Positions 53,024 through 63,378 are shown, counted from the stretch's first letter. The stretch: 64,000 bases of DNA from Pseudomonas mohnii (GCF_900105115.1 NZ_FNRV01000001.1:1488001-1552000), one strand, 5' to 3'. Program-made: numbers and translations. The notes: generated from the letters alone by a model not told the origin.

Positions 53024-53848
53024 TTAGCGGCTACTCACATGCTGCTCGAGAAGGATCCGATTGGAAAGAGAGACTAGCTCACCCTCATCGGTCAGCAATG
53101 TGGTTTTAACCGTGCCGATCTCTTCGATCTGGCCTTCGACCTCGCCAACACGCACTTGTTGCCCAACCTGGTACAACTCACGCACATAGATTCCCGCAAG
53201 AATCTGGCCGGCAATTTCCCGGCTTCCCAATCCCATGGCCAGCGCAACCGCCAGACCAACGGTAATCAACACAATCACAATCACATGGTTGAGCAGGTCA
53301 GTCTTGACCTCCAACTGGCTGATCGCGACCGAAATACTGATGATGATGACCAGTCCTTGGGCAATTCGCCCAAGGCCGGAAGCGTAGTCCAGGCCCACGC
53401 CTTCTGCCGCGCCGCGCACCAGCCCGTTGGCCAGTTGCGCCAGCAAGACCCCCACCAGCAACACCAGCGCTGCGCCAAAGACCTTCGGCAGATACAACGC
53501 GAGCATGTCCAGCGTAGCCGAAACTCGTTCAAGTCCAAGGGATTCTGCCGCAGAAACCAGAAAAATCAGCAAAACGAACCAATAGACGATCTTGCCGATC
53601 AGCGTCGAAATCGGTACTTGAAGGCCTGCGCGAGACAGCAACTTGGTCAACCCGGTGCCGCCCATCAGGCGATCGAGGCCCAGTTTGGCCAGCAATTTGG
53701 AGAGCAGCGTGTCCAGCAATTTGGCCACGACAAAACCCAACAGCAGCACAACCAGTGCGCCGAACAGGTTCGGAATGAAGTTGGCAACCTTGGTCCATAA
53801 CGCAGTCATTGCAGTGACGAGGCTCTGAGTCCAGAGATCAAGTTCCAT
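53024..53848 (-). CDS. cmpX: Small-conductance mechanosensitive-channel-like protein CmpX
   Basis: A 274-residue inner-membrane protein with about five hydrophobic segments (for example LFGALVVLLLGFVVAKLLDT and YLPKVFGAALVLLVGVLLAQ) and a C-terminal beta domain resembling MscS (VGQQVRVGEVEGQIEEIGTV). It is paired with crfX (2 bp gap) and lies upstream of sigX. The start 53848 (MELDLWTQSL) is preferred to a TTG two codons earlier. A link with SigX activation in envelope stress has been reported for the genus. Confidence 0.92.
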   Translation of the reverse strand: MELDLWTQSLVTAMTALWTKVANFIPNLFGALVVLLLGFVVAKLLDTLLSKLLAKLGLDRLMGGTGLTKLLSRAGLQVPISTLIGKIVYWFVLLIFLVSAAESLGLERVSATLDMLALYLPKVFGAALVLLVGVLLAQLANGLVRGAAEGVGLDYASGLGRIAQGLVIIISISVAISQLEVKTDLLNHVIVIVLITVGLAVALAMGLGSREIAGQILAGIYVRELYQVGQQVRVGEVEGQIEEIGTVKTTLLTDEGELVSLSNRILLEQHVSSR

Positions 53849-53850
53849 AT

Positions 53851-54099
53851 TCAATCAGCCTTATCAGCAGTGCGGGCAGCAGGTTTACGAAGACGGGACA
53901 CCGGCGCGACATGGGCCGATCCATTATTAACGGCGATCATCAGGGCGGGCAACCAACGGCCCAGCAGGCTGAACAAATCACCGGCACCGACCTGGCGGTT
54001 GGCGGTTTTCAGTACACGCCCAAGGCACGCATCGTCGTCCCGGGTGGACGGTGATGCCTTGAGCATGTCACGCAAAGACTGTTCAAACGGATCGTGCAT
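53851..54099 (-). CDS. crfX: Small conserved protein CrfX
   Basis: An 82-residue protein coded 2 bp upstream of cmpX, as in other fluorescent pseudomonads. Sequence MHDPFEQSLRDMLKASPSTR is conserved; a hydrophobic stretch LFSLLGRWLPALMIAV is too short for a sure membrane helix; the C-terminus is basic. AGAGG precedes ATG 54099, which favours it over an in-frame GTG. Function unknown; it belongs to the CmpX-SigX-OprF unit. Confidence 0.85.
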   Translation of the reverse strand: MHDPFEQSLRDMLKASPSTRDDDACLGRVLKTANRQVGAGDLFSLLGRWLPALMIAVNNGSAHVAPVSRLRKPAARTADKAD

Positions 54100-54162
54100 A
54101 CGCACCTCTCGTGATGTCTGTGAAAGACGCGATCAAATTTACCCGGGTCACATGGGCCACTT

Positions 54163-55158
54163 TCAAACCCAGCGCAAACGTCGGAATAACCACCACTGCC
54201 CCAATGCCACCGAGACCATCATCAGGCAGGCAATCAGGAAGCCATAAGGGCTCGCAGAGAATGGAATTCCACCGACGTTGATCCCCAACAGACCGGTCAA
54301 AAAACTCATCGGCAAAAAAATCCCGGTGATGATTCCGAAGCGGTACATCGTGCGGTTCATGCGCACGCTCAATCGTCGGTCTTCGGTCTCAAGGACCAGC
54401 CCTACCCGCTCCCGGGTCAACTCCAGCTCTTCAAGATAGCGGGTCAGACTGTTGTTCAATTCGTTCCAGTAATCAGCATCGTCGTCAACGAACCAGGGCA
54501 GTTTGATCCGCGTCAGCTGACCAAAAATATCCCGCTGCGGAGCGAGAAACCGCTTCAACGCCGCCGCCCGGCGACGGATCTGCAAAACAGCTCCGTGTTC
54601 CGGTGTATACCGTTCGTCGGCATCCAGCTTTTCTTCTTCCTCATCGACCACTTCCGAGAGGTCGCTGACCAGATCCTGCAACTTGTTGGTCAGGTACTGC
54701 GCCATGCACAGGATGAGTTCGGAAGCTGTTTTCGGTCCCTTGCCCTCTGCCAGTTGCTCCAGCAGTTCCTCCGTGGCGCGCAACGGGCGCAAACGCAGGG
54801 AGATGACACGCTGGGCAGAACCGAAGATTCGCACCGAGACCATGTCTTCAGGCTCGGCCCCCGGATTCAGATTGACCCCACGCAAAAATAGCAGCAGTTC
54901 GCTGTCCGAAAGCTGTAAAAGACGCGGTCGGGTGTTTTCTTCCAGCAACAGATCACAGCTGAATTCGCTCAGACCACTGGATTTGCGCAGCCAGGTCTGG
55001 GTTTGCGGATGACTGCGATCCCAGTGCAGCCACAGGCTTTCATGGGCCTGGAGCTGCAATTCATCGAGTTCAGTCCGGGCTATTGAACGCGCGCCGCCTT
55101 TACCATCCAGCACCAGGGCATGTACCAGCCCCCATTGCGCGTTTTCTTCCTCGAACAT
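54163..55158 (-). CDS. zntB: CorA-family zinc transporter (ZntB-like)
   Basis: A 331-residue inner-membrane metal transporter: a long cytoplasmic N-terminal domain with a helical stalk (LTRYLEELELTRERVGLVLE), then two C-terminal helices separated by GINVGGIP, where CorA has GMN. The GIN variant is typical of ZntB-like proteins. The start at 55158 (MFEEENAQWG) is chosen; ATG 55164 and TTG 55176 are also in frame. Metal specificity is inferred from family only. Confidence 0.9.
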   Translation of the reverse strand: MFEEENAQWGLVHALVLDGKGGARSIARTELDELQLQAHESLWLHWDRSHPQTQTWLRKSSGLSEFSCDLLLEENTRPRLLQLSDSELLLFLRGVNLNPGAEPEDMVSVRIFGSAQRVISLRLRPLRATEELLEQLAEGKGPKTASELILCMAQYLTNKLQDLVSDLSEVVDEEEEKLDADERYTPEHGAVLQIRRRAAALKRFLAPQRDIFGQLTRIKLPWFVDDDADYWNELNNSLTRYLEELELTRERVGLVLETEDRRLSVRMNRTMYRFGIITGIFLPMSFLTGLLGINVGGIPFSASPYGFLIACLMMVSVALGQWWLFRRLRWV

Positions 55159-55193
55159 CCGCATTCCATTCTTCAAAAAAAATCGACCAAAAC

Positions 55194-55685
55194 TTACTCG
55201 GGCATTGCAAGCGGGCTTGGCGAGATGATCACGCCGTTATTGTCCGCATAGATGTAATGGCCCGGATGGAAGGTCACGCCCGCAAAGGTTACGGCCACGT
55301 TCAGATCACCGATACCGCGCTTGTCGGTTTTCATCGGGTGGCTGGCCAGGGCCTGAACACCCAGATCGGTTTGCGCGATGACGTCAACGTCACGGATGCA
55401 ACCGTAGATCACCAGCCCTTCCCAGCCGTTTTTCGCGGCCTTCTCGGCGATCATGTCGCCCAGCAGCGCGCGGCGCAGGGAGCCGCCACCATCGACCACC
55501 AGTACCTTGCCATCTCCCTTGAGCTCGGCTTGCTCCTTGACCAGCGAGTTGTCTTCGAAGCATTTGATGGTCACGATTTCGCCGCCAAAGGAATCACGGC
55601 CGCCAAAATTGCTGAACATCGGTTCCAGCACCTGCACCAGCTCCGGATAGGCGTCGCACAGGTCAGGCGTTAGGTAATGGTTCAT
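55194..55685 (-). CDS. rraA: RraA family protein (ribonuclease E activity regulator)
   Basis: A 163-residue protein of the RraA fold: [46 protein letters not shown] and [17 protein letters not shown]. coli RraA binds and inhibits RNase E; some relatives are aldolases, so the biochemical role here is not certain. The gene is monocistronic or follows the hydrolase region; a 35-bp gap separates it from the zntB-like gene. Confidence 0.92.
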   Translation of the reverse strand: MNHYLTPDLCDAYPELVQVLEPMFSNFGGRDSFGGEIVTIKCFEDNSLVKEQAELKGDGKVLVVDGGGSLRRALLGDMIAEKAAKNGWEGLVIYGCIRDVDVIAQTDLGVQALASHPMKTDKRGIGDLNVAVTFAGVTFHPGHYIYADNNGVIISPSPLAMPE

Positions 55686-55822
55686 CGAGAAACTCCTGTG
55701 AAGAGGAAGAAAGCACGAACATCAGTGATGACTCAGTCATCGAAAATGACCAGAACAGCTCAATGCGTCATATCTTAGCCGCTAGCCGATCAGAGCGAAA
55801 TGCCCTTGATAGAGCGTCGGGC

Positions 55823-56812
55823 TCAAATCGCCGCGGCCAAATCCGCTGCTTCACCCAGCAGAGGGGTTTGCTGATCCGCCAGCCAACGGGCCACCAATGG
55901 CCAGACTTCAGCCTGTGCGGCTTTGCTGACCAACATTTCCACGTGACCGAAATTATCGGCAAAGCCCTGCTCGCGACCCAGGTTGATAAATTGCTTGTGC
56001 TCGGACCCCACCTGATCGAACAGCTTGCGACAAGCCCAGGCCGGATCCTGATGGTCACCGGCGGCACTCACCGCCAGCACCGGCAATCTGACCTCGGCCA
56101 AACCCGCCCACCAGTCCTTGTCGGCATCACCAAAGCGCCCGAACAGGCCGTGCCAACGCATGCTTTCCAGGGCCAGGCCAATCGGCTCGTCCTCCGGGCC
56201 GCGTTTGAGCCGTGAACCCGACAGCAGGGCAAAACGCTTGAGAATGAAACGACCGCTCCACTCCACCGGCGGGATTTTCAACGGCCAGTACGTGCGACTG
56301 ACCTGTGCGCCAAAGAACGCCGCGGACGCCACCACGGGCTCACCGATGTATTGACCGCCCAATGCGGCTGCCAGGGTAATGCCGCCCAGCGAGTGGCCGA
56401 TCCAGTGTGGGACCTGGCCGCTTTGCTCACGCACGAACGCGCCAATGGCCGGCAAATCGTAACGAGCGTAGTCGGCGACACGGTTCTTGCGGTAGTTCTG
56501 ATTGCGCTGTGAGAGGCCGTGACCGCGCATTTCCGGAATCCATACGTCGAAGCCCAGGCGCGTCAGATAGACGCCGAGCCCCAGCCCTTTCGCGGAAAAC
56601 CAGAAACGTCGATTGGAAAAACTGCCGTGCAACAGGATGATCGGCACGCCACGCACCGCGGGCTCATCGGCCATGCCGAGGCGAGTCACCGCAATTTCGA
56701 CGGTACCGTCGGGGCTGTTGCCGGGTTTTAAACGATAAACATCTTCGCTCAGATCGCCGCGCCGCTCGGCGCTGATCAGGGCGACAGGAAATAGGTTGCT
56801 ACTGCTTTGCAT
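55823..56812 (-). CDS. Alpha/beta-fold hydrolase
   Basis: A 329-residue serine hydrolase. IILLHGSFSNRRFWFS holds the oxyanion region, the nucleophile elbow is GHSLGG (IGHSLGGITLAAAL), and a C-terminal His is seen in NFGHVEML; the acid is probably the Asp of AAGDHQDP. No signal peptide. The start at 56812 is uncertain: 56839 is also in frame. It is downstream of ppsA but separated from it by a terminator. Substrate unknown. Confidence 0.87.
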   Translation of the reverse strand: MQSSSNLFPVALISAERRGDLSEDVYRLKPGNSPDGTVEIAVTRLGMADEPAVRGVPIILLHGSFSNRRFWFSAKGLGLGVYLTRLGFDVWIPEMRGHGLSQRNQNYRKNRVADYARYDLPAIGAFVREQSGQVPHWIGHSLGGITLAAALGGQYIGEPVVASAAFFGAQVSRTYWPLKIPPVEWSGRFILKRFALLSGSRLKRGPEDEPIGLALESMRWHGLFGRFGDADKDWWAGLAEVRLPVLAVSAAGDHQDPAWACRKLFDQVGSEHKQFINLGREQGFADNFGHVEMLVSKAAQAEVWPLVARWLADQQTPLLGEAADLAAAI

Positions 56813-56822
56813 AAGTTCTTGC

Positions 56823-56854
56823 ACAAAAAAGGGCGGCATCCGGAGGAGCCCGCC
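56823..56854 (-). terminator. Terminator upstream of the hydrolase gene
   Basis: On the minus strand GGGCGG-N13-CCGCCC is followed by T6. It lies 12-40 bp before the hydrolase start, so it ends transcripts arriving from ppsA. Confidence 0.8.
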
Positions 56855-56880
56855 CTGCTTGAATCTTAAAGGCACCGCCC

Positions 56881-56986
56881 ATGTGGGAGCGAGCCTGCTC
56901 GCGATGGACTCCAGAACAACGCGTTTATTCAGTAAACGCGCATGATCGTTCACGACCATCGCGAGCAGGCTCGCTCCTACAAGAGA
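56881..56986. repeat. Inverted pair of REP elements
   Basis: Left copy 56881-56906 (ATGTGGGAGCGAGCC...GCGATGG) and inverted right copy 56956-56983 (CCATCGCGAGCAGGCTCGC...) flank about 50 bp. The pair lies just after the ppsA stop. Confidence 0.88.
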
Positions 56987-57005
56987 GCGGCCCGTTCACA
57001 CCGGA

Positions 57006-59381
57006 TCAAGCCTGCGCCTGACCCTCAGCCAGGAAGAACCAGGTTTCCAGTACGGAATCGGGGTTCAACGACACGCTTTCGATGCCTTGTTCCATCAGCC
57101 ATTTGGCCAGGTCCGGGTGGTCCGAAGGGCCCTGACCGCAAATGCCGATGTACTTGCCGGCCTTGTTGCACGCGGCAATGGCGTTGGCCAGCAGCTTCTT
57201 GACCGCTGGGTTACGCTCGTCGAACAGGTGCGCGATGATCCCGGAGTCACGGTCCAGGCCCAGAGTCAGCTGGGTCAGGTCGTTGGAACCGATGGAGAAG
57301 CCGTCGAAGAACTCAAGGAACTCATCAGCCAGGATGGCGTTGGACGGCAGTTCGCACATCATGATGACGCGCAGGCCGTTGTCGCCACGGGCCAGACCGT
57401 TTTCCGCCAGCAGGTCCACGACCTGGCTCGCTTCGCCCAGGGTGCGGACGAACGGCACCATGATTTCAACGTTGGTCAGGCCCATCTCGTTGCGCACGCG
57501 CTTGAGGGCACGGCATTCGAGTTCGAAGCAGTCACGGAACGATTCGCTGATGTAACGCGAGGCGCCACGGAAACCCAGCATCGGGTTTTCTTCTTCCGGC
57601 TCGTAGAGCTTGCCGCCGATCAGGTTGGCGTATTCGTTGGACTTGAAGTCCGACAGGCGCACGATGACCTTTTTCGGCCAGAACGCTGCCGCCAGGGTGC
57701 TGATGCCTTCAACCAGCTTCTCGACATAGAAACCGACCGGATCGTCGTAACCGGCGATACGCTTGTTGACGCTTTCCTTGATGTCCGACGGCAGACCGTC
57801 GTAGTTCAGCAGTGCCTTCGGGTGCACGCCGATCATGCGGTTGATGATGAACTCCAGACGGGCCAGACCCACACCGGCGTTCGGCAGCTGCGCGAAGTCG
57901 AAGGCACGGTCCGGGTTGCCGACGTTCATCATGATCTTGAACGGCAGCTCCGGCATGGCATCCACGGAGTTCTTCTTGATGTCGAAGCCCAGTTCGCCTT
58001 CGAAGATGAAACCGGTGTCGCCTTCCGCGCAGGAAACGGTGACGCCCTGGCCGTCTTTCAACAGCTGGGTGGCGTTACCGCAACCGACCACGGCCGGGAT
58101 CCCCAGTTCACGGGCGATGATGGCCGCGTGGCAGGTACGGCCGCCACGGTTGGTGACGATGGCGCTGGCACGCTTCATGACCGGCTCCCAGTCCGGGTCG
58201 GTCATGTCGGAAACCAGTACGTCGCCTGGCTGGACCTTGTCCATCTCGGACACGTCCTTGATGATGCGGACCTTGCCGGCGCCGATGCGCTGGCCGATAG
58301 CACGGCCTTCCACCAGCACGGTGCCGGTTTCTTTCAACAGGTAACGTTCCATGACGTTGGCCTGGGTGCGGCTCTTCACGGTTTCCGGACGGGCCTGCAC
58401 GATGTACAGCTTGCCGTCGTCACCGTCCTTGGCCCATTCGATGTCCATCGGGCACTTGTAGTGCTTCTCGATGATCATCGCCTGCTTGGCCAGTTCGCTG
58501 ACTTCGGCGTCGGTCAGGCAGAAACGCGCGCGATCGGCCTTGTCGACATCGACGGTCTTGACCGAACGACCGGCCTTGGCCTCGTCGCCGTAGATCATCT
58601 TGATGGCCTTGCTGCCCAGGTTGCGGCGCAGGATCGCCGGACGACCGGCGGCCAGTGTGCCTTTGTGTACGTAGAACTCATCCGGGTTCACTGCGCCTTG
58701 CACGACGGTTTCACCCAGGCCGTAGGCGCCGGTGATGAACACCACGTCACGGAAACCCGATTCGGTATCGAGGGTGAACATCACGCCGGCCGTGCCGGTT
58801 TCGGAGCGGACCATGCGCTGCACGCCGGCCGACAGGGCAACCAGTTTGTGGTCGAAACCCTGGTGGACACGGTAGGAAATGGCGCGGTCGTTGAACAACG
58901 AGGCGAACACCTCTTTGGCGGCGCGAATGACGTTTTCGACACCACGGATGTTCAGGAACGTTTCCTGCTGACCGGCGAAGGAAGCGTCCGGCAGGTCTTC
59001 GGCGGTAGCGGAAGAACGCACGGCCACGGCCATATCAGGGTTGCCGGCGGACAGCGTGGCGAACGCCGTGCGGATTTCGGTGTTCAGTTTTTCAGGGAAC
59101 TCGGCTTCCATGATCCATTGACGGATCTGGGCGCCGGTCTTGGCCAGGGCGTTCACGTCGTCGACGTCCAGGGCATCAAGGGCGTCGTGAATCTGCTGGT
59201 TCAGGCCGCTCAGTTCCAGGAAATCACGATATGCCTGAGCGGTCGTGGCGAAGCCACCAGGCACCGATACACCGGCACCTGCAAGGTTGCTGATCATCTC
59301 GCCCAGGGATGCGTTCTTGCCCCCCACATGCTCCACATCATGGACGCCGAGCTTATCGAGGGAAACTACGTACTCTACCAA
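57006..59381 (-). CDS. ppsA: Phosphoenolpyruvate synthase
   Basis: The 791-residue gluconeogenic enzyme that makes PEP from pyruvate and ATP. N-terminal ATP-binding domain with [12 protein letters not shown] and [20 protein letters not shown]; the phospho-His domain [21 protein letters not shown] near residue 420; C-terminal PEP/pyruvate domain ending [17 protein letters not shown]. Translation starts at TTG 59381 ([12 protein letters not shown]) behind GGAGAG; this gives the normal length. It is divergent from its regulator ppsR. Confidence 0.96.
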   Translation of the reverse strand: MVEYVVSLDKLGVHDVEHVGGKNASLGEMISNLAGAGVSVPGGFATTAQAYRDFLELSGLNQQIHDALDALDVDDVNALAKTGAQIRQWIMEAEFPEKLNTEIRTAFATLSAGNPDMAVAVRSSATAEDLPDASFAGQQETFLNIRGVENVIRAAKEVFASLFNDRAISYRVHQGFDHKLVALSAGVQRMVRSETGTAGVMFTLDTESGFRDVVFITGAYGLGETVVQGAVNPDEFYVHKGTLAAGRPAILRRNLGSKAIKMIYGDEAKAGRSVKTVDVDKADRARFCLTDAEVSELAKQAMIIEKHYKCPMDIEWAKDGDDGKLYIVQARPETVKSRTQANVMERYLLKETGTVLVEGRAIGQRIGAGKVRIIKDVSEMDKVQPGDVLVSDMTDPDWEPVMKRASAIVTNRGGRTCHAAIIARELGIPAVVGCGNATQLLKDGQGVTVSCAEGDTGFIFEGELGFDIKKNSVDAMPELPFKIMMNVGNPDRAFDFAQLPNAGVGLARLEFIINRMIGVHPKALLNYDGLPSDIKESVNKRIAGYDDPVGFYVEKLVEGISTLAAAFWPKKVIVRLSDFKSNEYANLIGGKLYEPEEENPMLGFRGASRYISESFRDCFELECRALKRVRNEMGLTNVEIMVPFVRTLGEASQVVDLLAENGLARGDNGLRVIMMCELPSNAILADEFLEFFDGFSIGSNDLTQLTLGLDRDSGIIAHLFDERNPAVKKLLANAIAACNKAGKYIGICGQGPSDHPDLAKWLMEQGIESVSLNPDSVLETWFFLAEGQAQA

Positions 59382-59556
59382 GGTGATCTCTCCACTAACT
59401 GTGTTGGAAAAGCTCAGAAGCCGGCTTGCTCGGAAGAGCGTTTGCCAGCTGTATGGCCTGGACCTGGAAAATAAGTGAGAATGCGGGCCATTGGCGGCCG
59501 ACAAATCGCGCCTATCATATCCAAGATTCGTTACTAGCTTAAGGCCCAAGGTGCAA

Positions 59557-60375
59557 ATGAAACGATCTGCTTTCTTTATCTCCGATGGCACCGGCATTAC
59601 CGCCGAAACCCTGGGTCAAAGCCTCCTGGCGCAGTTCGAGAACATTACCTTCAGCAAATTCACCCGGCCGTACATCGACAACGCGGATAAAGCGCGGGCC
59701 ATGGTACAACAAATCAACAGAGCCGCCGAAACCGACGGCTTCCGTCCGATTATCTTCGACACCATCGTCAATCAGGACATTCGTGAGATCCTCGCGACTT
59801 CCAATGGTTTCATGATCGACATTTTCTCGACCTTCCTGGCGCCTCTCGAACAGGAACTGACCGAGCATTCTTCCTACACCGTCGGCAAATCCCACTCCAT
59901 CGGCGCCAACACCAATTACATGGAGCGGATCGAGGCGGTGAACTTCGCCCTCGACAACGACGACGGCGCCCGCACGCACTACTACGACAAAGCCGACCTG
60001 ATCCTGGTGGGCGTGTCGCGTTGCGGCAAGACCCCCACCTGCCTGTACATGGCCATGCAGTTCGGTATCCGCGCCGCCAACTACCCGCTGACCGAAGACG
60101 ACATGGAGCGCCTGCAACTGCCCAGCGCCCTGCGCGCCCACCAGCACAAACTGTTTGGCCTGACCATCGACCCGGATCGCCTCACCGCGATACGCAACGA
60201 GCGCAAGCCCAACAGCCGCTATTCGAGCTACGCCCAGTGCGAGTTCGAAGTGCGCGAAGTGGAAAACCTGTTCCGCCGCGAAAACATCCCGCACATCAAC
60301 TCCACGCATTTTTCCGTTGAAGAAATCTCCGCGAAAATTCTGGTGGAGAAAGGTGTCGAACGGCGCTTCAAGTAA
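59557..60375 (+). CDS. ppsR: PEP synthase regulatory protein (kinase/pyrophosphorylase)
   Basis: A 272-residue bifunctional enzyme that inactivates PpsA by ADP-dependent phosphorylation and reactivates it by pyrophosphorolysis. [20 protein letters not shown] at the N-terminus and the P-loop [10 protein letters not shown] near residue 155 are the family hallmarks. The start at 59557 is the conserved one. Divergent from ppsA. Confidence 0.95.
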   Translation: MKRSAFFISDGTGITAETLGQSLLAQFENITFSKFTRPYIDNADKARAMVQQINRAAETDGFRPIIFDTIVNQDIREILATSNGFMIDIFSTFLAPLEQELTEHSSYTVGKSHSIGANTNYMERIEAVNFALDNDDGARTHYYDKADLILVGVSRCGKTPTCLYMAMQFGIRAANYPLTEDDMERLQLPSALRAHQHKLFGLTIDPDRLTAIRNERKPNSRYSSYAQCEFEVREVENLFRRENIPHINSTHFSVEEISAKILVEKGVERRFK

Positions 60376-60399
60376 GTTTCTATCGCCGGTTCCGGCCCT

Positions 60400-60474
60400 A
60401 TCGCCAGCAGGCTGGCTCCCACCGTTGATTTGCGGTGAACGCAAATCAACGGTGGGAGCCAGCCTGCTGTCGAT
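60400..60474. repeat. 34/35-bp REP palindrome between ppsR and prpD
   Basis: Left arm 60400-60434 and right arm 60440-60474 are complementary at 34 of 35 positions with a 5-nt loop. The inner ten base pairs (CGTTGATTTGCG region) extend beyond the usual REP core. It separates convergent ppsR and prpD and is followed by AACGATAACGC (60477-60487). Confidence 0.92.
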
Positions 60475-60493
60475 TGAACGATAACGCGATCTT

Positions 60494-61978
60494 CTAGGTC
60501 ACAAACAAATCCACAAATCTATTAACAGGCGTCGCTTCAAGCGCTGCCTGATCCTTGCACAACGCAAAAATCTCGGCGCTCCGCTGCCCGATGAATCGTG
60601 TCAGCAAGTTCGCCTTGAATTTATCCTCCAGCAGCGGAATACCCTCGGCACGGCGCCGTCGGTGGCCGATCGGGTACTCCACCACCACGTTCTCGGTGCT
60701 GGAACCGTCCTTGAAAAAAACCTGAATGGCATTGGCAATGGAACGCTTGTCGGCCTCCAGGTACTCACGGGTGTAAACCGGGTTTTCGACGATGACCATT
60801 TTCTCGCGCAACACATCGATGATCGGATGTGCCTTGTGGAAGTCATCTTCATAGTGTTCGGCCACCAGATTGCCGAATGCCAGTGGCACGGCGGTCATGT
60901 ACTGGAGGCAGTGATCGCGGTCGGCGGCATTGGCCAAAGGGCCGACCTTGGAAATGATGCGTATCGCCGATTCGTGGGTGGTGATGACGATCCGGTCGAT
61001 GTCGTGCAGACGGTTTCGCACCTGCGGGTGCAGGGTCACTGCGGCTTCACAGGCTGTTTGTGCGTGGAACTCGGCGGGAAAACTGATCTTGAACAACACG
61101 TTTTCCATCACATAACTGCCGTACGGCCGGGAAAAACTGAACGCCCGTTGGTCTTCGGGCTTTAGCGCCAGGTCCTTATTGGTGTGGCTGAACAGCACGT
61201 CATAAAAACCCCACTGCCTGGCACTCAACACACCGGGAATGCCCATTTCGCCACGCATGGCGATGTCCGCCAGACGAACACCACGACTGGACGCGTCGCC
61301 CGCCGCCCAGGATTTTCTCGAGCCGGCATTCGGTGCATGGCGATAGGAACGCAGCGCCTGGCCGTCGACGAAGGCGTGAGACAGCGCCGAGAGTAACTGC
61401 TCGCGATTGGCCCCCATCAGCTTGGCGCAGACCGCCGTCGAGGCGACCTTCACCAGAATGACGTGATCAAGGCCTACACGATTGAACGAATTTTCCAGCG
61501 CAATCACGCCTTGAATCTCATGGGCCATGACCATCGCTTCCAGCACCGTGCGAACCGTCAACGGCGCCTCACCATTGGCCATACGCTTTTGCGACAAGTG
61601 ATCGGCCACCGCGAGAATCCCGCCGAGATTATCCGACGGATGGCCCCACTCAGCCGCGAGCCAGGTGTCGTTGTAGTCGAGCCAGCGCACGATGCAGCCA
61701 ATGTCCCAGGCAGCCTTGACCGGATCGAGGCGGTAGTTGGTGCCGGGCACGCGAGCGCCGAACGGCACGACAGTGCCTTCGACGATGGGCCCCAGGTGTT
61801 TGGTGCACTCAGGGAAACGCAGGGCCAGCAACCCGCAGCCAAGGGTGTCCATCAGGCAGTTGCGAGCGGTGTCGAGGGCTTCCCGGGACTCGATGGTGTA
61901 ATCGAGTACGTAATCGGCGATGTCCTGCAGCACCCGGTCGTAGTCCGGACGGTTATTGAGGTCAACGTTGGCGCTCAT
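60494..61978 (-). CDS. prpD: 2-methylcitrate dehydratase PrpD
   Basis: A 494-residue MmgE/PrpD-family enzyme of propionate degradation. [20 protein letters not shown] near residue 45, [20 protein letters not shown], and [18 protein letters not shown] are family features. In organisms with AcnD, the main dehydration is by AcnD and PrpF, and PrpD often remains. ATG 61978. It is the last gene of the prp group here, after prpF. Confidence 0.94.
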   Translation of the reverse strand: MSANVDLNNRPDYDRVLQDIADYVLDYTIESREALDTARNCLMDTLGCGLLALRFPECTKHLGPIVEGTVVPFGARVPGTNYRLDPVKAAWDIGCIVRWLDYNDTWLAAEWGHPSDNLGGILAVADHLSQKRMANGEAPLTVRTVLEAMVMAHEIQGVIALENSFNRVGLDHVILVKVASTAVCAKLMGANREQLLSALSHAFVDGQALRSYRHAPNAGSRKSWAAGDASSRGVRLADIAMRGEMGIPGVLSARQWGFYDVLFSHTNKDLALKPEDQRAFSFSRPYGSYVMENVLFKISFPAEFHAQTACEAAVTLHPQVRNRLHDIDRIVITTHESAIRIISKVGPLANAADRDHCLQYMTAVPLAFGNLVAEHYEDDFHKAHPIIDVLREKMVIVENPVYTREYLEADKRSIANAIQVFFKDGSSTENVVVEYPIGHRRRRAEGIPLLEDKFKANLLTRFIGQRSAEIFALCKDQAALEATPVNRFVDLFVT

Positions 61979-61989
61979 GTTCGATTCCC

Positions 61990-62107
61990 CCTTGCAGGAG
62001 CGAGCTTGCTCCGGGCGGCGTTCCGACGATGGTCATCGACGATAACGCTGGGTGCCTGACACCCAGCGGTGCTCTCAGGTGCATCGCGAGCAGGCTCGCT
62101 CCTACTG
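61990..62107. repeat. REP elements and ACGATAACGC tail between prpD and prpF
   Basis: A truncated REP (about 61990-62017) with ACGATAACGC (62039-62048), a GGGTGCCTGACACCC palindrome (62050-62064) and a second REP in the other orientation (62083-62107). Confidence 0.75.
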
Positions 62108-62120
62108 GGTTATGCGTCAA

Positions 62121-63311
62121 TCAGAACGAATCACCCGGCACGCGAACGTAACCTTCCATCAACACCCGCGCACTGCGGCTCATGATGGCTTTGTTCACGG
62201 TCCATTCGCCATTGACCTGGCTGGCTTCAGCGCCGACGCGCAAGGTGCCGGACGGGTGACCGAAGCGCACCGCGTTGCGCTCGACTCCGCCCGCCGCGAG
62301 GTTGACCAGGGTGCCGGTAATCGCCGCCGCCGTGCCGATGGCAACAGCCGCCGTGCCCATCATCGCGTGGTGCAACTTGCCCATCGACAACGCACGCACC
62401 AGCAGGTCGACATCACTCGCCGAGACCAACTTGCCGCTGGACGAGACATACTCGGCCGGTTTGGCCACGAACGCCACTTTCGGCGTGTGCTGGCGCTTGG
62501 CCGCTTCGTCGATGTTGGCAATCAGGCCCATGCGCAGCGCGCCATAAGCGCGGATGGTTTCGAACATCTGCAGCGCTTTCGGGTCGCCATTGATCGCACC
62601 CTGCAACTCGGTACCCTTGTAGCCGATGTCCTCGGCATTGACGAAAATCGTCGGGATGCCGGCGTTGATCATGGTCGCCTTGAGGGTGCCGACGCCGGGC
62701 ACTTCCAGATCATCGATCAGGTTGCCGGTCGGGAACATCGACCCGCCACCGCCCTCTTCTTCCGCTGCCGGGTCCATGAATTCGACCTGCACTTCAGCGG
62801 CCGGGAAGGTCACGCCGTCGAGTTCGAAATCGCCGGTTTCCTGCACTTCGCCGTTGGTGATCGGCACATGGGCGATGATGGTCTTGCCGATGTTGGCCTG
62901 CCATACGCGCACCACGGCCACGCCGTTGTGCGGAATGCGGCTGGCGTCCACCAGACCGTTGCTGATGGCGAACGAACCGACCGCCGCGGACAAGTTGCCG
63001 CAGTTGCCGCTCCAGTCCACGAAAGGCTTGTCGATGGAGACCTGACCGAACAGGTAATCGACGTCGTGATCGGCCTTGATGCTTTTCGACAGGATCACGG
63101 TTTTGCTGGTGCTCGACGTCGCGCCGCCCATGCCGTCGATTTGTTTTTCGTACGGGTCGGGGCTGCCGATTACGCGCAGCAGCAAGGCGTCGCGGGCCGG
63201 GCCTGGAACCTGGGCCGCTTCAGGCAAGTCTCGCTGGCTGAAGAACACGCCTTTGCTGGTGCCGCCGCGCATGTAGGTGGCGGGAATCTTGATTTGCGGT
63301 GCATGAGCCAT
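62121..63311 (-). CDS. prpF: 2-methylaconitate cis-trans isomerase PrpF
   Basis: A 396-residue isomerase that works with AcnD in the 2-methylcitrate cycle. MRGGTSKGVFFSQRDLP near the N-terminus, GMGGATSSTSKTVILSKS and DWSGNCGNLSAAVG (with the catalytic Cys) are PrpF features. The start at 63311 (MAHAPQIKIPATYM) is the conserved one. A terminator stands between acnD and this gene. Confidence 0.95.
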   Translation of the reverse strand: MAHAPQIKIPATYMRGGTSKGVFFSQRDLPEAAQVPGPARDALLLRVIGSPDPYEKQIDGMGGATSSTSKTVILSKSIKADHDVDYLFGQVSIDKPFVDWSGNCGNLSAAVGSFAISNGLVDASRIPHNGVAVVRVWQANIGKTIIAHVPITNGEVQETGDFELDGVTFPAAEVQVEFMDPAAEEEGGGGSMFPTGNLIDDLEVPGVGTLKATMINAGIPTIFVNAEDIGYKGTELQGAINGDPKALQMFETIRAYGALRMGLIANIDEAAKRQHTPKVAFVAKPAEYVSSSGKLVSASDVDLLVRALSMGKLHHAMMGTAAVAIGTAAAITGTLVNLAAGGVERNAVRFGHPSGTLRVGAEASQVNGEWTVNKAIMSRSARVLMEGYVRVPGDSF

Positions 63312-63334
63312 GGTGCTCGTTACTCCTGATCTGG

Positions 63335-63365
63335 AAAAAGACACGGGACTCAAAAGTCCCGTGTC
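63335..63365 (-). terminator. Intrinsic terminator between acnD and prpF
   Basis: GACACGGGACT-CAAA-AGTCCCGTGTC (63340-63365), a perfect 11-bp stem, reads on the minus strand into TTTTT. It starts 13 bp after the acnD stop and ends 24 bp before the prpF start. Confidence 0.85.
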
Positions 63366-63378
63366 TGTGCTGCGCGTG

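Noticed and set aside
57087..59474. Long open frame (795 codons) on the plus strand opposite ppsA
   Set aside because: Its translation is rich in His, Gln, Val and Asp with no recognisable domain, and it mirrors the codons of ppsA, which is unmistakable on the minus strand.
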